Assembly: GCF_009834545.1 (NCBI RefSeq)
Contig: NZ_CP019427.1
Span: 1,261,001-1,325,000 of the forward strand
Direction: 5' to 3'
Source of the DNA: Pseudomonas sp. S04
GTDB lineage: Bacteria > Pseudomonadota > Gammaproteobacteria > Pseudomonadales > Pseudomonadaceae
Length of the DNA stretch: 64,000 nt
Part shown: positions 31,729-39,645 of the stretch, piece after piece
Layout of the letters: every line of letters starts with the position of its first letter
Numbering within the stretch: the first letter of the stretch is position 1
Notes under the pieces: generated by a model
What the model was told of the DNA's origin: nothing
The model's database searches: none
The model's input: only the letters and a program-made list of their open reading frames with translations
Program-made: the position numbers and the translations under genes

Positions 31729-32202
31729 TTAGCCGCGCAGGGCTTGCGGCCTGGACTGCTTCAAACGCATGTGCAGCAACGGATAGGGCTGGCCCATGCC
31801 GTCGACTGCCGAGCGTCCGATCACTTCAAACCCTTGCTTGTAGTAGAAGCCCAGGGCCTGTGGATTCTGCTCGTTGACGTCCAGTTCATCGGCATTCAGG
31901 TGTTGCATGGCGTACTGCAGTAACTGTTTGCCCAGGCCTTCACCACGATGCTGGGGGGCGATGAAGAGCATTTCGATCTTGCCGGCGGCAACCCCGGCGA
32001 AGCCGCTGATGTGCTGCTGTTTGTCGCGGGTGCAGATCAGCATCACCGCGTCGAGGTAGCGGGTGAGCACCAGATTGCGTAGCAACTCGATGTAGCTGTC
32101 TGGCAGAAAATCGTGGGTCGCACGCACTGATGCCTCCCAGACCTAGGTCAGTTCCTGATAATCGCTGAGTGTCGGTGTGTGGATGACCGAATGCTGACGC
32201 AT
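31729..32202 (-). pseudogene. GNAT acetyltransferase (YjaB-like) interrupted by an in-frame amber codon
   Basis: Read on the minus strand from the ATG at 32202, the frame gives MRQHSVIHTPTLSDYQELT, then a TAG at 32143-32145, then continues in the same frame VWEASVRATHDFLPDSYI to the stop at 31729. Intact homologues have an alpha1 region of the form DYxxLxxVWEASVRATHDFL, so the TAG breaks a normal 157-codon gene at codon 20. The rest is well preserved: acetyl-CoA loop APQHRGEGLGKQLL and C-terminal NEQNPQALGFYYKQGF. A GTG at 32127 with GGGAGG before it could restart translation to give 132 residues lacking the first strand and part of helix 1. Confidence 0.8.
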
Positions 32203-32243
32203 GCCCGCCTGCCTCTTTTTAGTGGATAAGCAAACGATAGCCG

Positions 32244-32284
32244 TAAAAAAGCCCCGCATCTCATGAAAAAGAGCGGGGCTTTTT
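32244..32284 (-). terminator. Terminator downstream of rimO
   Basis: AAAAAAGCCCCGC and GCGGGGCTTTTT can pair around a loop of about 15 bases; runs of A and T on the two sides let it work in either direction. It lies 34 bases after the rimO stop. Confidence 0.75.
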
Positions 32285-32317
32285 GGAGTCAGTGCAATCC
32301 GTAGGGGATGCCCTGTC

Positions 32318-33655
32318 TTAGATCTGTTCAGCCCACAGGTCGTACTCGTCGGCATCAGTCACCTTGCACCAGACTTTATCGCCTGGCTTGAGGTTGCTGC
32401 CGTTGTCGATAAATACGTTGCCGTCGATTTCCGGGGCATCGAAGAAGCAGCGGCCGACCGCGCCTTGCTCGTCGACTTCATCGACCAGCACTTCGATTTC
32501 CCGGCCGATACGCATTTGCAGGCGTGCCGAACTGATGGCCTGTTGGTGCGCCATGAAACGCTCCCAACGGTCCTGCTTGACGTCGTCCGGGACTACTTCC
32601 AGGTCCAGGTCGTTGGCCGGTGCGCCTTCTACCGGCGAGTACTGGAAGCAGCCCACGCGGTCGAGTTGCGCTTCGGTCAGCCAGTTCAACAGGTACTGGA
32701 AGTCTTCTTCGGTTTCGCCAGGGAAGCCGACGATGAAGGTCGAGCGGATGATCAGGTCCGGGCAGATTTCGCGCCAGTTCTTGATGCGCGCCAGGGTCTT
32801 GTCTTCGAAGGCCGGGCGTTTCATCGACTTGAGGACTTTCGGGCTGGCGTGCTGGAACGGGATGTCCAGGTACGGCAGGATCTTGCCAGCGGCCATCAGC
32901 GGGATCAACTCGTCGACGTGCGGGTACGGGTAAACGTAGTGCAGGCGCACCCAGACACCGAGGGTGCTGAGGGCTTCGCAGAGTTCGGTCATGCGGGTTT
33001 TCACCGGCGCGCCGTTCCAGAACCCGGTGCGGTACTTGACGTCAACGCCGTAGGCGCTGGTGTCCTGGGAGATAACCAGCAGTTCCTTGACGCCGGATTT
33101 GACCAGGCGCTGGGCTTCGTCCAGCACATCGCCCACCGGGCGGCTGACCAGCTTGCCGCGCATCGACGGGATGATGCAGAAGCTGCAGCTGTGGTTGCAG
33201 CCTTCGGAAATCTTCAGGTAGGCGTAGTGGCGCGGGGTCAGCTTGATGCCTTGTGGCGGCACCAGGTCGATCAGCGGGTTGTGATCCTGGCGCGGCGGCA
33301 CGACCTGATGCACGGCATTGACCACTTGCTCGTACTGTTGCGGGCCGGTGACGGCCAGCACGCTTGGGTGCACGTTGCGGATATTGCCTTCTTCGACGCC
33401 CATGCAGCCGGTCACGATGACCTTGCCGTTTTCCTTGATGGCTTCGCCGATCACTTCCAGGGATTCGGCCTTGGCCGAGTCGATGAAGCCACAGGTGTTG
33501 ACCACCACGACGTCCGCGTCCTGATAGGTGGACACGACGTCATAGCCTTCCATACGCAGTTGGGTAAGGATGCGCTCGGAGTCGACCAGCGCTTTTGGGC
33601 AGCCCAGGGATACGAAGCCAACCTTGGGGTTGGCCGACGCAGGAGTGGTGGACAT
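32318..33655 (-). CDS. rimO: Ribosomal protein S12 methylthiotransferase RimO
   Basis: RimO adds a methylthio group to Asp88 of ribosomal protein S12 with two Fe-S clusters and SAM. The 445-residue product has the N-terminal UPF0004 domain ([19 protein letters not shown], with further cysteines in NTCGFIDSA and VTGCMG), the radical-SAM motif CNHSCSFC (CxxxCxxC) near residue 150 and a C-terminal TRAM domain. The ATG at 33655 ([15 protein letters not shown]) is the proper start. Confidence 0.95.
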   Translation of the reverse strand: MSTTPASANPKVGFVSLGCPKALVDSERILTQLRMEGYDVVSTYQDADVVVVNTCGFIDSAKAESLEVIGEAIKENGKVIVTGCMGVEEGNIRNVHPSVLAVTGPQQYEQVVNAVHQVVPPRQDHNPLIDLVPPQGIKLTPRHYAYLKISEGCNHSCSFCIIPSMRGKLVSRPVGDVLDEAQRLVKSGVKELLVISQDTSAYGVDVKYRTGFWNGAPVKTRMTELCEALSTLGVWVRLHYVYPYPHVDELIPLMAAGKILPYLDIPFQHASPKVLKSMKRPAFEDKTLARIKNWREICPDLIIRSTFIVGFPGETEEDFQYLLNWLTEAQLDRVGCFQYSPVEGAPANDLDLEVVPDDVKQDRWERFMAHQQAISSARLQMRIGREIEVLVDEVDEQGAVGRCFFDAPEIDGNVFIDNGSNLKPGDKVWCKVTDADEYDLWAEQI

Positions 33656-33943
33656 GTCTAACCTCGGTATTTGTGACGCCTCCAGCCGGAAACGGCAAGG
33701 CGACAGACGGGCGCTTACAGCGCCTCTGATCAAAAAGTGCGCAATTCTAGCGATGGTCGGCCCTCTTGACCAGCTTTATGCAGGGAAATACGACGAGTGC
33801 TGCGCTATGCTTCGCGCCGTTGGGCTTTGCCGATTTCTTACAGTCAACAAAACGTCTGTAACGGAAAGTAAAACAGCGCATGCTGCACGATAAAGCGTCG
33901 TGCTTTTCCAAGGCAGTCCGGGTCTGGGTAGTAGGGGTGGTGG

Positions 33944-35845
33944 ATGGGGCAGGCAAGTAGTCAGGCGGCAGGTTCCGAGCATTCGGCGGCCAAGCCGATC
34001 GGCATGCTGGTGGCGGCAGTTGGGGTGGTTTACGGCGATATCGGCACGAGCCCGCTGTACACCCTCAAGGAGGTCTTCTCCGGGAACTATGGCGTACCGG
34101 TCAACCATGACGGCGTCCTGGGGATTCTGGCACTGATCTTCTGGTCGTTGATCTGGGTGGTGTCGATCAAGTACATGATGTTTGTCCTGCGTGCCGACAA
34201 CCAGGGCGAAGGCGGGATCATGGCCTTGACCGCGTTGGCGCGGCGAGCGGCGGCCGGGCATGCCCGATTGCGCACCTTGCTGGTGGTCTGTGGGCTGATC
34301 GGTGCAGCGCTGTTTTATGGCGACAGCATGATTACCCCGGCGATTTCCGTGCTCTCGGCGATTGAAGGCCTGGGACTGGCATTCGACGGCATTGACCACT
34401 GGGTGGTGCCACTGTCGCTGGTGGTGCTGGTGGCGCTATTCCTGATCCAACGCCATGGCACTGCGCGTATCGGCATTCTGTTCGGGCCGATCATGGTCAC
34501 CTGGTTTCTGGTGCTGGGCGCGCTGGGTGTCTACGGCATCCTGCAACATCCGGAAGTGCTGCAGGCGATGAACCCGGTCTGGGGTGTGCGCTTCTTCATT
34601 GTCCACCCGGGCATGGGCGTGGCAATCCTCGGTGCGGTGGTGCTGGCATTGACCGGTGCCGAAGCGCTGTACGCCGACATGGGCCACTTCGGCCGCAAGC
34701 CGATTGCCCGTGCCTGGTTCATCCTGGTACTGCCGGCGCTGGTGCTGAATTACTTCGGCCAGGGCGCATTGCTGCTCGGCGATCCGAGCGCGGCCCGCAA
34801 CCCCTTTTATCTGCTGGCGCCAAGCTGGGCCTTGATTCCGTTGGTCGGCCTGTCGACCCTGGCCACGGTGATTGCCTCCCAGGCGGTGATTTCCGGGGCG
34901 TTCTCCCTGACCCGCCAGGCGATCCAGCTCGGCTACATTCCGCGCATGCACATCCAGCACACCTCCAGTGCCGAACAGGGCCAGATCTACATTGGCGCGG
35001 TGAACTGGTCGCTGATGGTCGGGGTGATCCTGCTGGTGCTCGGGTTTGAATCCTCCGGGGCGTTGGCCTCGGCGTACGGAGTGGCGGTGACGGGCACCAT
35101 GCTGATGACCACCATCCTGGTGTCGGCGGTCATGCTGTTGCTGTGGAAATGGCCTCCACTGCTCGCCGTCCCGGTGTTGCTGGGCTTCTTGCTGGTGGAC
35201 GGTCTGTATTTCGCCGCCAACGTGCCGAAAATCGTCCAGGGCGGGGCCTTTCCGGTAATCGCCGGTCTGGCGCTGTTCGTCCTGATGACCACCTGGAAAC
35301 GCGGTAAACAACTGTTGGTCGAGCGGATGGACGAGGGCGGCCTGCCTTTGCCGATCTTCATCAGCAGCATCCGTGTGCAGCCACCCCATCGGGTCCAGGG
35401 TACGGCGGTGTTCCTCACCGCACGCCCGGACGCGGTGCCCCACGCGTTGTTGCACAACCTGCTGCATAACCAGGTGCTGCACGAGCAGGTAGTGCTGCTG
35501 ACCGTGGTCTACGAAGACATCCCACGGGTACCGCCAGCGCGGCGCTTTGAAGTCGAGGCCCACGGCGAAGGGTTCTTCCGGGTGATCCTGCACTTTGGTT
35601 TCGTCGACGAGCCGGACGTGCCGCAGGCGCTGAAGCTGTGTCATCTCGATGAGCTGGACTTCAGCCCGATGCGCACCACCTACTTCCTCAGCCGCGAGAC
35701 GGTGATCGCCTCCAAGCTCGAAGGCATGGCCCGCTGGCGCGAAGCGTTGTTCGCCTTCATGTTGAAAAACGCCAACGGCAACCTGCGCTTCTTCAATCTG
35801 CCACTGAACCGGGTGATTGAGTTGGGGACGCAGGTGGAGATGTAA
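33944..35845 (+). CDS. kup: Low-affinity potassium uptake protein Kup
   Basis: Kup imports K+ with protons across the inner membrane. The 633-residue protein has a short N-terminal tail, about twelve membrane segments starting [20 protein letters not shown] (signature GDIGTSPLY) and a hydrophilic C-terminal domain (about residues 455-633). The ATG at 33944 follows GGGGTGGTGG. The length is normal. A terminator follows and then the accessory cassette begins. Confidence 0.95.
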   Translation: MGQASSQAAGSEHSAAKPIGMLVAAVGVVYGDIGTSPLYTLKEVFSGNYGVPVNHDGVLGILALIFWSLIWVVSIKYMMFVLRADNQGEGGIMALTALARRAAAGHARLRTLLVVCGLIGAALFYGDSMITPAISVLSAIEGLGLAFDGIDHWVVPLSLVVLVALFLIQRHGTARIGILFGPIMVTWFLVLGALGVYGILQHPEVLQAMNPVWGVRFFIVHPGMGVAILGAVVLALTGAEALYADMGHFGRKPIARAWFILVLPALVLNYFGQGALLLGDPSAARNPFYLLAPSWALIPLVGLSTLATVIASQAVISGAFSLTRQAIQLGYIPRMHIQHTSSAEQGQIYIGAVNWSLMVGVILLVLGFESSGALASAYGVAVTGTMLMTTILVSAVMLLLWKWPPLLAVPVLLGFLLVDGLYFAANVPKIVQGGAFPVIAGLALFVLMTTWKRGKQLLVERMDEGGLPLPIFISSIRVQPPHRVQGTAVFLTARPDAVPHALLHNLLHNQVLHEQVVLLTVVYEDIPRVPPARRFEVEAHGEGFFRVILHFGFVDEPDVPQALKLCHLDELDFSPMRTTYFLSRETVIASKLEGMARWREALFAFMLKNANGNLRFFNLPLNRVIELGTQVEM

Positions 35846-35861
35846 GCGTTGCTGGATGAAG

Positions 35862-35896
35862 AAGCCCCTGCCACCTCAAGGTTGCGGGGGCTTTTT
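35862..35896 (+). terminator. Intrinsic terminator of kup
   Basis: AAGCCCCTGCCACC and GGTTGCGGGGGCTT pair with small mismatches and are followed by TTTTT. Confidence 0.75.
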
Positions 35897-36046
35897 CGTC
35901 TAAGGGGTTTTAGCGCTACGGTTCGAGGGGGTTCTAAGCTCAGTCACTGTCCCTGCTGTTTGCGAATTGGCAGACGATCTGCAGGTTTGCCCAGTGAAAA
36001 CTGACAAGTATCGAAAGATCTTGACTGCTCGACATTTCCAATGAGA

Positions 36047-36080
36047 CAAGTGTCCACGTTTTATGGAGCGTGGACACTTG
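36047..36080. promoter_or_regulatory. Perfect 12-bp inverted repeat before the accessory cassette (likely operator)
   Basis: CAAGTGTCCACG (36047-36058) and CGTGGACACTTG (36069-36080) are exact reverse complements separated by 10 bases containing TTTTAT. The repeat ends 14 bases before the first gene and its last bases belong to the ribosome site (GGAG at 36080-36083 region). A -35-like TTGACT lies at 36021-36026. It is well placed to be an autoregulatory site for the cassette's winged-helix protein. Confidence 0.6.
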
Positions 36081-36094
36081 GAGTTTTTAGCTTC

Positions 36095-36862
36095 ATGAAG
36101 AGTCAAGATATTTTGCTTTTGTTCAAGATGGCCAGCTTGCATGCCCAGGAAGAAAATCTTTTTGGGAAGATGGAGTCTGAGTCGAATTCGAACACGGTTG
36201 AAGAGTTGTTGAAGCCCCAGCAGATCAATCGAATGACGGCAGGGGGGCGAGTAGGGCTGCCGCTGGACAGCTACCCCATTGATGGTGAAGAAACTGTATT
36301 CCGCCGCCAGGAGTTCGACTTGCCCTTGGGGGATGAGGATGGGTGGGAAGGGTGGTCGGAGCCTGTGCCTTCTCCACCGCTGGCGAGCTGGAGTGAGGGT
36401 TACTCGTTGCGTGCGTTATCTGCGTCTCTTGGGATAAGCAAAAGTGAAGTTTCAAATTCTATGGCTAGGTGCCGTGAGTCCGGAATTCTCACCAATGACT
36501 ACGACACCGGGTTTGCGAAAGTTAATCGGCGAGAGCTGCTGAAAATTACCGAGCACGCTCTGAAATACTTTTTCCCCGTGAAACCGGGCGCGATGGTTCG
36601 CGGTATTCCAACAGGCTTCGCAGCTCCGGCCCTTTCCAAAAGCATCAAGAGCGCTGGCGGGTTGATTCCGGTTTGGCCTGATGCACTCGGAACTGAGCGT
36701 GGTCAGGCGATAGTGCCGCTCTACAAGACAGTGCCGGAAGCGGTGAAGAGGGACAGAATCCTTTATCACTATCTTGCGCTTGCTGACGCGATCCGTCTTG
36801 GTGGCCCGCGAGAGCGTGGTGTGGCGGTCAACATTCTGAAAGCAGGGATGGGGCTGAAATAA
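36095..36862 (+). CDS. Winged-helix protein, first gene of the NTase-PP2C cassette
   Basis: The 255-residue protein starts with a conserved N-terminal helix (MKSQDILLLFKMASLHAQEE), then about 80 poorly conserved acidic/Pro-rich residues, then a winged HTH at about 103-160 (YSLRALSASLGISKSEVSNS, then RCRESGILTND and VNRRELLKI), and a C-terminal segment with GAMVRGIPTGFAAPALSKSI and ALADAIRLGGPRERGVAVNIL. I recognise this as a recurring partner of AbiEii-like nucleotidyltransferases in proteobacteria, so an antitoxin or repressor role is likely but not shown. The next gene starts 1 base after its stop. A start at 36128 (MASLHAQEE) is an alternative. Confidence 0.8.
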   Translation: MKSQDILLLFKMASLHAQEENLFGKMESESNSNTVEELLKPQQINRMTAGGRVGLPLDSYPIDGEETVFRRQEFDLPLGDEDGWEGWSEPVPSPPLASWSEGYSLRALSASLGISKSEVSNSMARCRESGILTNDYDTGFAKVNRRELLKITEHALKYFFPVKPGAMVRGIPTGFAAPALSKSIKSAGGLIPVWPDALGTERGQAIVPLYKTVPEAVKRDRILYHYLALADAIRLGGPRERGVAVNILKAGMGLK

Positions 36863-36863
36863 C

Positions 36864-37562
36864 ATGTCATCAAACGCGGATCACAACTACGAACTCATAG
36901 AGTTTGTGGCAGACGGCTTGGGGCAGGCGTTTCTCGCTGAAGTTGCCTTTGTCGGCGGTTGCACCACGGCCATGCTGGTCACTGATGCTGCTGTGCTGGA
37001 CGACATCCGGTTCACCGATGATGTCGACTTGGTGATCGAGCTGGCAGGCATTAGCGCCTGGCAACACCTCATAGAGCGGCTGGCGACCAAGCACTTCAAG
37101 ATCACCGGTGAGGATGAAGTCAACTGTCGTTTCCGTTTCAACGACGTCGTCGTTGACGTGATGCCTTCTGACCCTGAAGTTCTCGGATATGCCAACCGTT
37201 GGTTCGTGGAGGGACTGGCGAGGGCCGATAAATTTACGTTGCCCAGCGGTACCGTAATCCAGATATTTAAACCGACCTACTTTCTTGCGACGAAACTAGA
37301 GGCTTTTAGCGGTCGTGGCGAGGGTGATCCCTACCATAAAGACGTCGAAGACATAATCATCTTGATTGATGGTCGTACAGAGCTTTTGGAGGAGGTTCGC
37401 CACGCTGAGTCTGAGCTCAAAGCGTTCATCACGACTGGAATTCGAGAGCTCACGGTGCTCAGTGGTATCGACTACGTGATTGAAAGCTCGGGTTCGGTGC
37501 AGGCTAATCCGGGTAGGGGGCGAATCATTCACGAGCGTATGAAGGACCTGGGCAACGCATGA
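36864..37562 (+). CDS. AbiEii/MNT-like nucleotidyltransferase
   Basis: The 232-residue protein has a nucleotidyltransferase fold: Gly-Gly at 31-32 in FVGGCTTAML, and the metal-binding pair in RFTDDVDLVIE (Asp53 and Asp55), then the C-terminal AbiEii-type block FKPTYFLATKLEAFSGRG with DVEDIIILIDGR. AbiEii and related MenT toxins transfer nucleotides to RNA (tRNA 3' ends) or protein; the target here is unknown. It is sandwiched between a winged-helix gene (1-base gap) and a PP2C gene (4-base overlap, ATGA), so the three are almost certainly co-expressed. GC content and codon choice look less biased than in neighbouring housekeeping genes. Confidence 0.82.
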   Translation: MSSNADHNYELIEFVADGLGQAFLAEVAFVGGCTTAMLVTDAAVLDDIRFTDDVDLVIELAGISAWQHLIERLATKHFKITGEDEVNCRFRFNDVVVDVMPSDPEVLGYANRWFVEGLARADKFTLPSGTVIQIFKPTYFLATKLEAFSGRGEGDPYHKDVEDIIILIDGRTELLEEVRHAESELKAFITTGIRELTVLSGIDYVIESSGSVQANPGRGRIIHERMKDLGNA

Positions 37563-38230
37563 GATACGGCACCAGATCAGTAATAGGGCGGACCAGGAAA
37601 GCCAATCATGATTGTGCTGGAGCTCTCTGCGATGGCGACAGAGGGCTATTCGTCATCACGGACGGTACGGCGAAGCCAGGCAGTGGTGATCTTGCTGAAG
37701 GCTTTGTAAAAGGTGTTTTAGCGGCCTACCCGAAACATATGGATCGGGAGGGCGATCTCACTGAGGAGGGAGCAGTTGAGCGGGTACTTGCTTCAGTGCT
37801 GGCTGAGCTTCACCTTGCTTTATTTGCGGGCCAGACTGGGGCCACCTGTTACCTGATCGGTTTCGCTGCTCATGGGAGGCTCACGCTTGCGTATGAGGGG
37901 GACTGTTCGTGTGGTGTAGTGACAACGGCAGGCACGATCGAGTGGATTACACCACCCCATTGCAAGGCCAATTGGAGGCGCGACCGTTCGCACCTTGAGC
38001 TGGCGCAAGATCCGGCTCGAAACAGAATAACCCGATGCCTGAAAGTTGATCGTCCCCCGAACCCTGACTTTGTTTTTCACCCATTGGCCGTCGATGAGCG
38101 ATTGGTGTTCGTAACCGACGGCTTTTGGGCGGAGTTAACGCAGGAGCAGCAACGCAGCTTGCTGGCAGCACCGGATAGTGACTTTGTCGCTGTTGAAGAT
38201 GACGTGACATGGATAGATGTTCAGTTTTAG
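37559..38230 (+). CDS. PP2C/PPM-type metal-dependent phosphatase
   Basis: The 223-residue protein shows the PPM motifs in order: RKANHDCAG (motif 1, Asp18), LFVITDGTAKPGSGDLAEGF (motif 2, metal ligand Asp35-Gly36), LAYEGDCSCGVV (motif 5/6, Gly114-Asp115), LVFVTDGFWAEL (motif 8, Asp187-Gly188) and DDVTWIDVQF (motif 11, in place of DNxT). All metal-ligand acids are kept, so it should be active. It overlaps the nucleotidyltransferase gene by four bases. No Ser/Thr kinase is nearby, so its substrate may be linked to the nucleotidyltransferase product rather than to a phosphoprotein. Confidence 0.82.
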   Translation: MRYGTRSVIGRTRKANHDCAGALCDGDRGLFVITDGTAKPGSGDLAEGFVKGVLAAYPKHMDREGDLTEEGAVERVLASVLAELHLALFAGQTGATCYLIGFAAHGRLTLAYEGDCSCGVVTTAGTIEWITPPHCKANWRRDRSHLELAQDPARNRITRCLKVDRPPNPDFVFHPLAVDERLVFVTDGFWAELTQEQQRSLLAAPDSDFVAVEDDVTWIDVQF

Positions 38231-38295
38231 CCTTGGAAGTTCAGAGCATCCGCATGAAGTTCGGCGAGTTGGTAGCGCTTCATGCTTGTACATGT

Positions 38296-38334
38296 AAAAA
38301 AGCCCTCGCGGCCTAATGGCAGCGGGGGCTTTTT
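38296..38334. terminator. Terminator after the accessory cassette
   Basis: AAAAAAGCCCTCGC and GCGGGGGCTTTTT pair with one G-T-type mismatch around about 11 bases; the structure can serve the convergent hydrolase gene ending at 38350 as well. Confidence 0.75.
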
Positions 38335-38349
38335 GTTGGGGGGGCGCAC

Positions 38350-39645
38350 TCAGTCTTCAGCGACCTTGTCAGCGCCCTGGCGCTTCTCGATGATGTCCAC
38401 CAGGCGCTGGGCCAGGGCTGGGTAATTCTCGTCGAAGTGGTGCCCGCCTGGCAGCTTCATGGCTTGGCCCACGGCGGTCTTATCGGTGCAGCCGCTCTCG
38501 TCGGCTTCTTCCTCGCCGTAGATGCACACCACTTTGGCGGCAGGCAACTTGGCCATTTCCGGGCCGGTGGCGGCTTCCTTGCCGGCGTTGCCGAGCCAGC
38601 CTTCGACTTCGATCTCGAAGCTGCCAGTGCGGGCGAAGGCCAGCAGGATGATCGCGTCGACCCGTTGCTGCTCCGATTCCGCCAGGCGGTTGTAGATGGC
38701 GGGCAGAACGTCGGCACCAAATGAGTAGCCGGTGAGGATGAAGCGCTTGGTGCCCCATTTCTGCCGGTAGTGCTGCATCAGCTCGGCGAGGTCGATGGCG
38801 CTCTGCTCGGGGCTTTTGTGCTGCCAGTAGTAGCGCAGGGTGTCGATGCCGACCACCGGGTAGCCGATCTTGGCCATTTCACCGGCCACGTCGCGGTCCA
38901 GGTCGCGCCAGCCGCCGTCGCCGGAGAGGAACAAGGTGACGGTGTCCTTGGCCTGGCCGGCAGGCACTTCGACCACCGGAATGTTCAGGCCGCCATTGCC
39001 CTTGTCGGCACCGATCAGCAGCTTGCGCAGTTCGTTGTTCAGCACCTGCGGCAGGTTGATGTCGTAGTCGCTGATGCTGGTTTGCGCATTGGCCTGGTCC
39101 CGTACGAAACCGGCACTGGTGTCGTCGGGGTTATCGTTCCACGCTACCAGCCAGTGGCCGTGGGCGGCGCTTTTTGGCAGCAGATGAGTGCAACCGGGTT
39201 TCTCCAGGGCCAGGTCGACCGAGACCGCCTGGGACTTGTCGTCCTTCTGCTCGGCCAGCCAGCGCCACGCCAGCACCGCGCCGGGGCCGATACCGCTGAC
39301 CAGGGTGGCTGGGCCGTTGAGCTGCTTGAGCGCCGACTGCAGGGCACGTCCTTGCAACATGCAGTCCTTGGGCAGGATCACCTGGACGATTTCTGCCGCG
39401 CCGCCACGGCTGAGGGTGATCAACTGGGTGTCGCTGAGCTTCTGCTCTGCATTGACCGCGACGATCACCTGGGCGCGCGCCTGGGTGCCCGGAATGACCC
39501 GGGTCATGGGCGCGCCGTCAGCCGGCGTCAACAGTTCCACGGTGGGTTGTGGGGCTGGACGGTTCCAGTACCAGTAACCACCGCCAAGGATCACAGCCAG
39601 AGCCACCAGAGTGGCCAATACATACCGCCAGGAGCGTTGAATCAT
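38350..39645 (-). CDS. AcvB/VirJ-family aminoacyl-phosphatidylglycerol hydrolase (PA0919-like)
   Basis: The 431-residue periplasmic enzyme has an N-terminal membrane anchor (about residues 7-26, YVLATLVALAVILGGGYWYW) and two alpha/beta-hydrolase-like regions; the second has TLFLSGDGGWRDLD and the nucleophile in ILTGYSFGADVLP, with the catalytic His in LPGGHHFDENY. VirJ/AcvB homologues hydrolyse aminoacyl-phosphatidylglycerol; in P. aeruginosa PA0919 removes alanine from Ala-PG. Its start overlaps the mprF stop by one base, so synthesis and turnover enzymes are co-expressed. Confidence 0.88.
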   Translation of the reverse strand: MIQRSWRYVLATLVALAVILGGGYWYWNRPAPQPTVELLTPADGAPMTRVIPGTQARAQVIVAVNAEQKLSDTQLITLSRGGAAEIVQVILPKDCMLQGRALQSALKQLNGPATLVSGIGPGAVLAWRWLAEQKDDKSQAVSVDLALEKPGCTHLLPKSAAHGHWLVAWNDNPDDTSAGFVRDQANAQTSISDYDINLPQVLNNELRKLLIGADKGNGGLNIPVVEVPAGQAKDTVTLFLSGDGGWRDLDRDVAGEMAKIGYPVVGIDTLRYYWQHKSPEQSAIDLAELMQHYRQKWGTKRFILTGYSFGADVLPAIYNRLAESEQQRVDAIILLAFARTGSFEIEVEGWLGNAGKEAATGPEMAKLPAAKVVCIYGEEEADESGCTDKTAVGQAMKLPGGHHFDENYPALAQRLVDIIEKRQGADKVAED

